Shown one piece after another: positions 1 to 6,315 of a DNA stretch of 13,056 nt (position 1 is the stretch's first letter; each line of letters opens with the position of its first letter). The DNA is taken from the NCBI GenBank assembly GCA_964403015.1, contig CAYOEJ010000042.1:1-13056 (forward strand), given 5' to 3'. Position numbers and translations under genes: made by a program. The DNA is from CAYOEJ01 sp964403015 (GTDB taxonomy: Bacteria; Actinomycetota; Actinomycetes; Actinomycetales; Actinomycetaceae). The notes beneath the pieces are model-generated. The model was not told the DNA's origin, made no database searches, and was given only the letters and a program-made list of their open reading frames with translations.

Positions 1-646
1 AGGAGGCGGGCGATAAAGAACACGAAGACGGGGCAACCGAAGACGAGAATGTAGTGAATGATTGACGCGCTTGCGCCAGCACTGGGCAGCGCAAATGCGA
101 ATGAGCTCACGGCGATACCGATAATCGCACCTAGAGTCGCACGCCCCTTCCGGGCGAAAGAATCATGGAAGGGCCGAAGAATCATTCCGCGGAACAGCAA
201 TTCCTCACACACGGGCGCGAGGATAACCACGGTCAACATCGAGATCAGCGCAGGTAGCAGAGGGCCGGCTAAGCCCATCTCGTCGAAGTACTCCTCGGCA
301 ACATTCACCGTTGACTTATCGAGGAACGAGAGCAGCCAGAAACTCAGATGCGACAGCGCAAACACCGCCACGATGATCGTCAGGTCTCTGACGCTCAGCG
401 ACTTCTTCAGGGCGAGGTCCTGGGCGGTGGCCACTTGCCGGACACGAGCCGGATAAGCGCGAGCGAAACGAGGACAAATGCAATAAAGATGCCAAAGCCC
501 ATGAGGTTCTGTGCGCTGATTGACCCACCGTCACCCACGATCTGCGCGATGGTGGGCCCCGATGACGTAACTAAAAACGCCCCGATTCCGAGGAATGCGT
601 ACCACGCTTTCCACTTGGTCAAATGTTTGGCCAGCTTGTTGGTCAT
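1..646 (-). pseudogene. CPBP (CAAX/Abi-type) intramembrane protease, frameshifted and cut by the window edge
   Basis: The reverse strand encodes a polytopic membrane protein. It starts at ATG 646 (MTNKLAKHLTKWKAWYAF), preceded by a CTGGAGA ribosome-binding site. The first frame has two hydrophobic segments and stops at 407-409. From about 436 leftward the protein continues in another frame to the window edge with no stop. This second part carries the CPBP motif 1, EELLFRG (about 207-187), and several more membrane segments. The frame change at about 430-440 needs one missing base (or two extra) in a run of C and G, so a sequencing error is as likely as a real mutation. The family's motif 2 (FxxxH) is expected after GIAVSSFAF, but the sequence there reads FALPS, so the usual His is absent. 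CPBP proteins are membrane-embedded metalloproteases, some tied to bacteriocin self-immunity; no bacteriocin gene is visible here. The C-terminus lies outside the window. Confidence 0.75.
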
Positions 647-727
647 CGGTTATCTCCAGAAATCACAGGAACACGGGCAGCAGACTATCTAGTTCTGCGA
701 GTATCACGATTACACGGGCTGGCAGAC

Positions 728-1333
728 CTACGACCGTTTCCTGGTGTGACTTTCGCCCATATCCGGCATCCGGTCGATGAACTGGGCCGAATCGAGCGGG
801 GGCCGATTTGATTCCGCTAAACGCTTCTTGAACGACTCATCAATGCTTCCCACATACAGCCAGCCCATGAGGTGTTCGTGTTCATCCAGCCCATGCGCTG
901 CTCGAACGTCAGGATGGTTAGCTAAAAGCCCCGTCCTCCACATCACACCCCAGCCTGCACGCCACAGGGCAAGCTCAAGCAGGTGCCCAGCACCAGCCGC
1001 AGTCGCATGCTGCTCCCACGTGGGAACACTCGGGTGTTCTTTCGGGCTCGCGACTATCGCGATCAAGAGTTCTGCTCGGAAGGGCTTGGTATTGAACTCA
1101 CCTGGCTCGCGCTGTACTCCGGCCGCGGAGTCTAGCGCCTCGCCCAAGACTCTCCTATCGTCGCCACGAAGAATGATGATCCGCCATGGCCGAAGCGCCT
1201 TGTGATCTGCCACCGGGGTGACCGCTGTCAGTAGGGCGGCCAGCTCGTCGTCGGTAGGCGTCTCAGGGCCCACTTTGGAAACCGAACGTCTGGTCGCCAT
1301 CGCGTCGAGCACCGGATCAGGAAAGAACTTCAT
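728..1333 (-). CDS. Nitroreductase family protein (YdjA-like), FMN-dependent
   Basis: This 201-residue protein has the compact architecture of the YdjA branch of the nitroreductases. Near the N-terminus is ATRRSVSK, the basic FMN-phosphate-contacting segment. It is followed by VADHKALRPWRIIIL, matching the 'apDHkslqPWRf' motif of YdjA, then PTWEQHATAAGAGHLLELA and GWGVMWRTG, which match the family's central helix and GGIWRSG-like motif. These enzymes reduce nitro compounds or quinones with NAD(P)H through bound FMN; the physiological substrate cannot be told from sequence. The start at 1333 has no good Shine-Dalgarno sequence. Instead CATAAT lies 7 bases upstream, which suggests a leaderless mRNA. 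The gene runs away from the MFS transporter gene and is followed, 81 bases later in the same direction, by the CPBP gene. Confidence 0.88.
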   Translation of the reverse strand: MKFFPDPVLDAMATRRSVSKVGPETPTDDELAALLTAVTPVADHKALRPWRIIILRGDDRRVLGEALDSAAGVQREPGEFNTKPFRAELLIAIVASPKEHPSVPTWEQHATAAGAGHLLELALWRAGWGVMWRTGLLANHPDVRAAHGLDEHEHLMGWLYVGSIDESFKKRLAESNRPPLDSAQFIDRMPDMGESHTRKRS

Positions 1334-1339
1334 ATTCCG

Positions 1340-1346
1340 TATTATG
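1340..1346. promoter_or_regulatory. Overlapping divergent -10 boxes between nitroreductase and MFS genes
   Basis: On the minus strand CATAAT (1346-1341) is followed by 7 bases and the nitroreductase ATG at 1333. On the plus strand TATTAT (1340-1345) is followed by 9 bases and the ATG at 1355, one of two possible MFS starts. Neither has a convincing -35 box. The two hexamers overlap almost completely, so the two promoters would compete for the same DNA. This is inferred from sequence only. Confidence 0.4.
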
Positions 1347-1429
1347 GTCTGGCCATGCCGGCCTTTCTAGAGGGACTTCGCACATATTCTCTGGTGGCGC
1401 AACGAAATCACGGTTCGTACGATGGAGCT

Positions 1430-2788
1430 ATGCCACACAGCACGTCCGAGCGAATCTACTCCGCGCTCATGGAGCGCAATCTTGAGACCGAGCGCGAGAT
1501 GCCTGCGGAGGCGCGAGAGAATGTCGCCCGCAATGGGCTCCAACTCGTTGCCGCACATACACTTCAGTCATCAGGCGACCAGACCGTCAAAGCTTCCACG
1601 GTTCTACCGTGGCTCTTTGCCGCGCTCGGCGTGCCTTCTGCCCTAACGGGCCTTCTCGTGCCCATCCGCGAATCCGGATCAATGCTTCCCCAAGCATTTC
1701 TGACGCCGCTCGTGCTCCGCGTGCGTCACCGTAAGTGGATCTTCGTCACCGGCGCCCTGATCCAAGCAGCATCAGTTGCCGCAATGGCCCTGACAGCCGC
1801 GCTCGGCCACGGCCTTGCAGCCGGCCTTATCATTCTTGCCGCTCTCGTAATCTTCTCCCTCGGGCGCTGCTTGGGGTCTATCGCATCGAAGGACGTTCAG
1901 GGTCGCACGGTCCCCAAGGGTGAGCGCGGGCAAATCAATGGCCTGTCTACCACCGCATCGGGGCTCGTCGCCATCACTCTCGGGCTCGCGATTCGATTCT
2001 TTGGTGGCGAAGACTTGAGCCCCGGCCAACTCGCATGGCTGCTAGCTGGCGGCGCGGCACTGTGGGTGGGTGTGGCTTTCATCTACGCAGCCATTCGCGA
2101 GCCAGCCGGCGAAAGCAAGAACGACGACGGTCGCGAGGGTAACGACGACGGTTCGGCTAACGACCGCTCCGAATCAGGCTGGTTCAGTCAGACCGTTGCG
2201 TTGCTTCGTGATGATAAGCCCTTCCGCAACTTTGTGGGCGTGCGGAGTCTGCTGCTCGTCTCGTCCTTGAGTCCGCCGTTCATCGTTACCCTGTCTATTC
2301 AGGCCGGTGCCGATAGCTTGGCTGGTCTGGGCGGGTTCATCATCGCCTCTGGCCTCGCATCACTGATTGGAGGACGACTCTTCGGACGCTTCGCCGACAG
2401 GTCAAGCAAGCGACTCATGAGCATAGGCGCTGGAATCGCATCTGCCATCATCATCGCGACTGTGGCAGTTGTGGCGCTTGTCGATTCTGCGGGCGAAGGC
2501 TGGCTGGGCAACCTGCTCTTTATAGTTTCCTACTTCGCGCTGACTCTCATGCACACAGGTGTCAGGGTTGGGCGTAAAACCTACGTGGTTGATATGGCCG
2601 AAGGCGATCAGCGCACTACCTATGTCGCGGTCTCTAACTCAGCGATGGGGCTCATCCTTCTCGTTGTTGGCGCTATCACCTCGCTCCTCGCGATCCATCA
2701 TGTGTACTGGGCTCTCATTTTCCTCGCACTGATGGGCCTTATCGGAGTATTTGCTGGTTCGCGTCTGCCAGACGTCTCAAAGGGTTAG
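1430..2788 (+). CDS. Major facilitator superfamily transporter
   Basis: This is a secondary transporter of about 452 residues with roughly twelve hydrophobic segments. It belongs to the MFS branch recognised by VLPWLFAALGVPSAL followed by LLVPIRESGSMLPQ before the second membrane segment. A conserved cytoplasmic N-terminal stretch beginning RIYSALMERNLETE precedes the first segment. A very hydrophilic Asp/Gly/Ser-rich loop (about 2101-2185) separates the two six-helix halves, as is usual in MFS. The second half opens with a basic, Asp-containing loop (GGRLFGRFADRSSKR) typical of MFS loop A-like motifs. The substrate is unknown. I prefer ATG 1430, because family similarity as I recall it begins just after it; TACGAT lies 6 bases upstream. 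The frame is open back to ATG 1355, which would add 25 residues. Confidence 0.85.
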   Translation: MPHSTSERIYSALMERNLETEREMPAEARENVARNGLQLVAAHTLQSSGDQTVKASTVLPWLFAALGVPSALTGLLVPIRESGSMLPQAFLTPLVLRVRHRKWIFVTGALIQAASVAAMALTAALGHGLAAGLIILAALVIFSLGRCLGSIASKDVQGRTVPKGERGQINGLSTTASGLVAITLGLAIRFFGGEDLSPGQLAWLLAGGAALWVGVAFIYAAIREPAGESKNDDGREGNDDGSANDRSESGWFSQTVALLRDDKPFRNFVGVRSLLLVSSLSPPFIVTLSIQAGADSLAGLGGFIIASGLASLIGGRLFGRFADRSSKRLMSIGAGIASAIIIATVAVVALVDSAGEGWLGNLLFIVSYFALTLMHTGVRVGRKTYVVDMAEGDQRTTYVAVSNSAMGLILLVVGAITSLLAIHHVYWALIFLALMGLIGVFAGSRLPDVSKG

Positions 2789-2803
2789 ATTCCTGCTCAA
2801 TGC

Positions 2804-2833
2804 TTGACGCTATTCGTAGGGACGCATTAGCTT
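2804..2833 (+). promoter_or_regulatory. Candidate promoter of the first immunity-like gene
   Basis: TTGACG (2804-2809) and TAGCTT (2828-2833) are separated by 18 bases. This would give a leader of about 48 bases carrying the AAGGGAG ribosome-binding site (2877-2883) before ATG 2888. The -10 fits only the loose TANNNT pattern. Confidence 0.4.
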
Positions 2834-2887
2834 AGACCACGTATTGGACTAAGTTTCGCGCCAGTAACCTACCAACAAGGGAGTGCC

Positions 2888-3388
2888 ATGGGACTGTTCC
2901 GTCGGAAGCAGAAACTACCCATGATCAGTTTCACAGAAGGGTTTGAGACGTATACACCTCACCTTATTGCCGAAGCGTGGGACTTCACGGATCGTACACC
3001 GGAGGTCGAAAAACTGTGGGTATACGTCACCAACGTTGAGCAAACCCTGCTGGTAGAGCCGGTCTACAAGGTCGGTGGAGACATCTTTACAGCCGAGGAC
3101 ATTGATCAAGCGATACCCGGAATTGATACGTCATTCGACTCCACAGACGAACTCAAGCATCAGTTAGCCAACCTTGTGGCCGGCTTCTATACCCAAGTCC
3201 GCAAGGAACCACGTCCCACCCACATGGTGATCGCGTTTGTGACTGCAGACGAGGAAATGAACGCAGACTTTTCATACGATCCGATTGCTGAGGTTGAACC
3301 AGTCGACGGACTCGATCCGATCGAGATTATTTTTCAGCAATGGCTCAAGCGTCTCAAAGAGACCGGCGACGATTCAGCTGTCATCTAA
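2888..3388 (+). CDS. YezG/DUF600-like immunity-type protein, copy 1
   Basis: This 166-residue acidic soluble protein has no signal peptide or membrane segment. After a basic N-terminal tail (MGLFRRKQKLP) comes a body with EVEKLWVYVT, VEPVYKVGGDIF, and a strand-like PTHMVIAFVTADEEMNADF followed by a Tyr-Asp pair, ending in a helix FQQWLKRLKETGDDSAVI. The order 'W-x-Y strand, G-containing strand, long helix, late hydrophobic strand with FxYD, C-terminal helix' resembles the YezG/DUF600 immunity proteins that neutralise nuclease toxins. I judge this from remembered pattern, so it is an inference. A diverged paralog lies 458 bases downstream (3846-4334). No toxin gene is adjacent. The start is well supported by AAGGGAG four bases before the ATG. 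Confidence 0.65.
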   Translation: MGLFRRKQKLPMISFTEGFETYTPHLIAEAWDFTDRTPEVEKLWVYVTNVEQTLLVEPVYKVGGDIFTAEDIDQAIPGIDTSFDSTDELKHQLANLVAGFYTQVRKEPRPTHMVIAFVTADEEMNADFSYDPIAEVEPVDGLDPIEIIFQQWLKRLKETGDDSAVI

Positions 3389-3392
3389 TCGT

Positions 3393-3456
3393 CGAGAGCA
3401 GGCCTGGTCACGAGCATGCCTGGTCAAGATCAGGCTTGGTCGAGATCGGGTTTCGC
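3393..3456. repeat. Degenerate 16-bp tandem repeat, about 3-4 units
   Basis: Four consecutive 16-base units are CGAGAGCAGGCCTGGT (3393), CACGAGCATGCCTGGT (3409), CAAGATCAGGCTTGGT (3425) and CGAGATCGGGTTTCGC (3441, decayed). The first two lie between the converging stop codons. The others form the 3' end of the minus-strand YchJ-like gene and so encode its last residues (about KPDLDQA). No function is evident; it may reflect slipped replication. Confidence 0.7.
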
Positions 3457-3852
3457 AGAAATTGGTTTAGCCGTGTCGATGTCACACGGAGCTACTACCT
3501 GCGCGACGTACATCCATCTCCCGCCGCGGCGCTTGAACATCGAACGCTCGCGCATATCCCCATCGCGGTGACGGGCGATAAATTCGACCATGCCGGTCTC
3601 ATCGCTCGCCAAGCCGTCCACCACGTCCACGATCTCGAGGCCGCGCCAACCGTCGTCGGCGGAAACCTGGATTTCGGGTCGAGTACTGGGGTGCCACGTA
3701 CGAAAGAGATGATCGCCGGCGCCAACCACGTATGCCGAATACCGCGAGCGCATCGTTGCCTCTGCGGTAGGGGGCAGCGACTCAGCTCGAAGATAGGGCC
3801 GGCAACAAGTTTCGAAACTCTCGCCACCGCAGTGACAGGATCGCGATGTCAT
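3430..3852 (-). CDS. YchJ-like (UPF0225) SEC-C zinc-motif protein
   Basis: This protein of about 140 residues opens with a SEC-C metal-binding motif, CHCGGESFETCCRPY (Cys at about residues 6, 8, 16 and 17 from ATG 3852). It is followed by the family signature TAEATMRSRYSAYVVGAGDHLF and TWHPSTRP. A body with GMVEFIARHR and ending RWMYVAQ matches the YchJ C-terminal NTF2-like fold. SEC-C cysteines bind zinc; the cellular role of this family is not established. The start at 3852 is preferred over 3876, because the zinc motif then sits at the N-terminus as in homologs and TATAAT lies 6 bases upstream, which suggests a leaderless transcript. The gene is inverted between the two immunity-like paralogs. 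Its last residues are encoded by the 16-bp repeats, so the C-terminus may be a recent extension. Confidence 0.85.
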   Translation of the reverse strand: MTSRSCHCGGESFETCCRPYLRAESLPPTAEATMRSRYSAYVVGAGDHLFRTWHPSTRPEIQVSADDGWRGLEIVDVVDGLASDETGMVEFIARHRDGDMRERSMFKRRGGRWMYVAQVVAPCDIDTAKPISAKPDLDQA

Positions 3853-4334
3853 GGTGCAATTATAATATGACCGCACTTCAGGAAACGCTCGAGCACTTCG
3901 CGCCTCGGTTCGCAGAGATTGCTTACCGTTTTACCAATAACGCACGCGACGTAGAAAAACTATGGGTTTACGTAACCGAAGAGGAAGGCGTCAGCGTTGC
4001 AGAGGCCTTTTATTTGATTGGTGGCAGGTACTTGCATCCGTTCGAGATACAAGCGCTCATCGCCGATGTCGATAGTTCACCCGAAGCACAAGACAATCTC
4101 TTCGATGGGTTGTTAGACGTTCTCAACGAACTCTTCGAAGAAGTGCCCGATGGCTCGCTTCCCACACGCACGATCATTTCGTACGTGCCTAGCACAAACC
4201 ATGTCGAGGTCGACCATACGGACGCTCCCCTCCAGCCGGGCGTTCCAGACGACGAACTTGTCCCTGACGCGACTCTCGCGCGGCGCTGGTTTGAGCGCCT
4301 GCGCTCGACTGGAGAGGAATCCGCAACCCTCTGA
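3846..4334 (+). CDS. YezG/DUF600-like immunity-type protein, copy 2
   Basis: This protein of 155-162 residues is a paralog of the protein at 2888-3388. From the Met at 3867 the two align without gaps for 33 residues up to a shared VEKLWVYVT. They also share an I/V-GG strand (AFYLIGGRYLHPFE), a PTRTIISYV strand and a near-identical C-terminal helix (RRWFERLRSTGEESATL against QQWLKRLKETGDDSAVI). It lacks the basic N-terminal tail of copy 1. ATG 3846 has an AGGA five bases upstream and overlaps the start of the divergent YchJ-like gene by seven bases. ATG 3867 gives the length matching copy 1's internal Met. Function is inferred only from resemblance to the YezG immunity fold; no partner toxin is seen nearby. 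Confidence 0.65.
   Translation: MSWCNYNMTALQETLEHFAPRFAEIAYRFTNNARDVEKLWVYVTEEEGVSVAEAFYLIGGRYLHPFEIQALIADVDSSPEAQDNLFDGLLDVLNELFEEVPDGSLPTRTIISYVPSTNHVEVDHTDAPLQPGVPDDELVPDATLARRWFERLRSTGEESATL
3859..3864 (-). promoter_or_regulatory. Consensus -10 box (TATAAT) for the YchJ-like gene
   Basis: On the minus strand a perfect TATAAT lies 6 bases before ATG 3852, with no Shine-Dalgarno sequence between. Transcription would therefore begin at or next to the start codon. The surrounding AT-rich stretch also reads TATAAT on the plus strand (3861-3866), just before the alternative start of the second immunity-like gene. Confidence 0.5.
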
Positions 4335-4348
4335 GGGCCTACTGCTCC

Positions 4349-5432
4349 TTACAAAAGCGAGACTTCAGCCAAGATCGTCTGCTGAGTATTCTGCTTTCCG
4401 ATTGGGGTGGCAGTGAGCGAGGCCAGAGTGGAGGCGCATGCGCCTTCGTCCACACCTTCTTCGTTCGGTGTGTACCAGGCACCTTGCGGAACTGAAATGA
4501 CGCCGGGCGCGATGCGCGGCGTTACAAACGCAATCGACGTTAGCGCGCCTCGCTTGCCGGTAACCTTGATGGCATCGCCTTCACTGATTCCACGGCTTTC
4601 GGCATCAATCGGATTCATCCACACCTTTTGCGGATGAGCTTCTTAACGTGACCGTCAGGATTTCGATGGCGAATCACGCCGGCTTCTTTAAACTCCTCTT
4701 CTGTCGGAAGCTCAGGCGTCTCTTCGCGAGCGCGGCGATACAGCTCACTCACCCACTCTTCTTGCGTGCGACCCTCCGTGAACTTCTGTTCAAATGCGGG
4801 GTCGATGCGCCGCAGAATCTCCCTGCACATGTCATAAACGCGCATAACGTTGCCGGGCGATTCGATTGCGGGCTGAGCGTATACCGCAANNNNNNNNNNN
4901 NNNNNNNNNNNNNNNNNNNNNNNNNNNNNNNNNNNNNNNNNNNNNNNNNNNNNNNNNNNNNNNNNNNNNNNNNNNNNNNNNNNNNNNNNTAAACGCGCAT
5001 AACGTTGCCGGGCGATTCGATTGCGGGCTGAGCGTATACCGCAAATCCCGTATCGGCTGCTTCATGGTTGAGAACTAGGTCTGGCTGCTCAACCGACATT
5101 ACATCAGGCAGAAGGTAGTCAGCCATCTTGGCCGTCGGGGTCATATGGGTGTCGATCACTACGAGTGTTTCGAGCTTCGATTCGTCTTCGAGGATTTCTC
5201 GAACTCGTGCTGGATCAGCATGCTGATTCATGATGCACTGGCTGGCGTAGTTCATCATGAACTTGATCGGGTTACGAAGCCGATCTGCTCCTTCTACGCC
5301 GTCCTTGTCCGCGGTGAATTCCTCACCGTGGTCGACTGCGTCAGCCCACTTGAATACCGGGATGCCCACTTTAATGGGCTTCTCGAGTTCGGGGAACATG
5401 GGGATGGGCATGTTGTAGGATCCCGGCCAGCG
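4349..5432 (-). pseudogene. dmsA: Remnant of a DmsA-type molybdopterin oxidoreductase (5' truncation, internal deletion, assembly gap)
   Basis: Three pieces of one DMSO-reductase-like catalytic subunit are visible. Piece 1 (about 5432-4990) covers the middle of the enzyme, including KVGIPVFKWADAVDHG, QCIMNQHADPARVREILEDE and DTHMTPTAKMADYLLPDVMS, characteristic of DmsA. Piece 2 (4889 to about 4645) continues it after the N-run with TEGRTQEEW and IRHRNPDGHV. Piece 3 (about 4640-4349) is the C-terminal molybdopterin-binding domain (EAHPQKVWMNPIDAESRG, then GAWYTPNEEGVDEG) and ends at a normal terminus. Pieces 1 and 2 fuse in frame if the 100 N plus one 55-bp copy are removed. Between pieces 2 and 3 about 100 residues are missing and the frame changes. 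The N-terminal half, with any signal and Fe-S region, is absent and replaced at about 5430 by an araC fragment. The gene cannot encode a working reductase as shown. DmsB and DmsC genes are not present. Confidence 0.8.
4835..5044. other. Scaffold gap of 100 N flanked by an exact 55-bp duplication
   Basis: Bases 4890-4989 are N. The 55 bases before the gap (4835-4889) are identical to the 55 after it (4990-5044). Removing 155 bases joins the flanking dmsA codons in frame (...ESPGNVMRV then YDMCREILRR...). Round-number Ns and an odd overlap length such as 55 are typical of contigs that share one assembly k-mer. The gap is therefore most likely artificial, not a biological repeat. Confidence 0.85.
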
Positions 5433-5435
5433 GAT

Positions 5436-5732
5436 CCTCATACGTTGACGTCGATGTCCGCTCACGCCGGTGTTAGTCCCCGACATCTCAATCGGCTTTT
5501 TCAGTCCGAGGTAGGCACGACGCCGATACGCTGGCTTGAAGAGGTACGTGTAAACGTGGCTAAGGCACTGATTCTCGAGGGACACTCCATCACGCGGGCC
5601 GCACAGTTCAGCGGGCTGGGAAGCGACGAGACGCTCCGGCGCGTATTCGCCAAGCATCTAGGCACCACGCCGGCCGCCTTTAGGGAAAGGTTCTCGACCA
5701 CTCATCGAAGGCATGCGAACCGGTCCGCATGA
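5436..5732 (+). pseudogene. 3' fragment of a GlxA/AraC-family regulator (DNA-binding domain only)
   Basis: About 98 codons encode a complete AraC C-terminal DNA-binding domain with two helix-turn-helix units. The first is LTSMSAHAGVSPRHLNRLF, the linker is GTTPIRWLEEVRVNVAKALI, and the second is ITRAAQFSGLGSDETLRRVF followed by GTTPAAFRERF and a short basic tail. 'SPRHLNRLFQSEVGTTPIRWL' style sequence is usual in the GlxA subgroup, which carries an N-terminal DJ-1/PfpI domain. That domain is missing here: immediately upstream the plus strand is the antisense of dmsA. The open frame continues back through dmsA to 5145, but that part is shadow. It is either a truncated relic of a rearrangement or an assembly chimera. 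No start codon of its own is evident. Confidence 0.75.
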
Positions 5733-5751
5733 GTGTCCAGCACCCGTAGAT

Positions 5752-6210
5752 CTAACTCACGTGAGATTCGCCCCTCAACAGGCATTCGATTGCATCGGCG
5801 AGAAATGCGGGCGGTTGAGTCCCGTCGAGCTCGCTTGTTGCTCCACGACGCAGAAGTGGCTCGACGCTGTCGAAATACCTCCGAATCTCGGCGCGCTGCT
5901 CCACCGTCTTTCCATAGGGACTATTAGTACGTGTCCGTACCCGTTCGAGCAGGACGTCGAGTGGAGCGCTGAGCAGAACGATGTGGGAGAAGTAGCGATA
6001 AAAATCGGCCTGATTTTCCACCGTCCCAGACACAATCACGTCATCACGATCCGCAAGCAACTGTGCCATTCTCCGGTCATCCCACAGCCCATTGGCCATG
6101 GTCCAGCCTTCGTAATCAGTATCGACAGTGAAGTGCCCGCGCCGGTTCAATTCCTCGAGCAAAGTTGTTTTGCCCGCCCCAGACATGCCCGTTATGAGAA
6201 TTCTAGTCAT
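5752..6210 (-). CDS. Small P-loop nucleotide kinase-like ATPase
   Basis: This 152-residue cytosolic protein begins RILITGMSGAGKTT, with a Walker A loop GMSGAGKT at residues 8-15. It is followed by VDTDYEGW (about 29-36), an acidic pair placed like the substrate-binding Asp of shikimate/gluconate/adenylate-type kinases. DVIVSGTVENQADFY forms the central strand, and VLLSAPLDVLLERVRTRTN matches the CORE strand and lid arginines of the nucleoside-kinase fold. Similar 'AAA family ATPase' proteins are common in Actinobacteria, and their substrate is unknown. The start is supported by GAGGAGA five bases before ATG 6210. It shares orientation with wrbA, which lies 105 bases upstream. Confidence 0.82.
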   Translation of the reverse strand: MTRILITGMSGAGKTTLLEELNRRGHFTVDTDYEGWTMANGLWDDRRMAQLLADRDDVIVSGTVENQADFYRYFSHIVLLSAPLDVLLERVRTRTNSPYGKTVEQRAEIRRYFDSVEPLLRRGATSELDGTQPPAFLADAIECLLRGESHVS

Positions 6211-6260
6211 TGCATCTCCTCACAACGTCACCGATCATCCGATTTCTTGCGTCGAGTTTT

Positions 6261-6277
6261 GAATGCTAAGCGCATTC
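6261..6277. repeat. Perfect 6-bp inverted repeat between wrbA and the kinase gene
   Basis: GAATGC TAAGC GCATTC forms a 6-bp stem with a 5-base loop in the 105-base gap between two minus-strand genes. There is no T-run on the minus strand after it, so a simple terminator is not well supported. It could be a weak terminator of wrbA or an operator for the kinase gene. Confidence 0.35.
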
Positions 6278-6315
6278 TTCACACTAGCTCGCGGCAGAAT
6301 TCAATCCTGCAGGCT

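Noticed and set aside
3340..3870. Plus-strand 176-codon frame between the two immunity-like genes
   Set aside because: It is antisense to the YchJ-like gene, whose SEC-C motif and family signature are clear.
4835..5044. 55-bp direct repeat as a target duplication or mobile-element boundary
   Set aside because: It flanks a round 100-N gap, and collapsing it restores a gene frame, so an assembly overlap explains it better.
5145..5435. Upstream half of the plus-strand 195-codon frame that ends in the AraC domain
   Set aside because: It is antisense to clear DmsA coding sequence and has no AraC or DJ-1 similarity.
5418..5437. Paired GGATCC sites as a proximity-ligation scar
   Set aside because: A filled-in GATC ligation scar would read GATCGATC, which is not present.
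5433..5657. N-terminal part of the long minus-strand frame continuing from dmsA
   Set aside because: It is antisense to the AraC DNA-binding domain and has no DmsA similarity.
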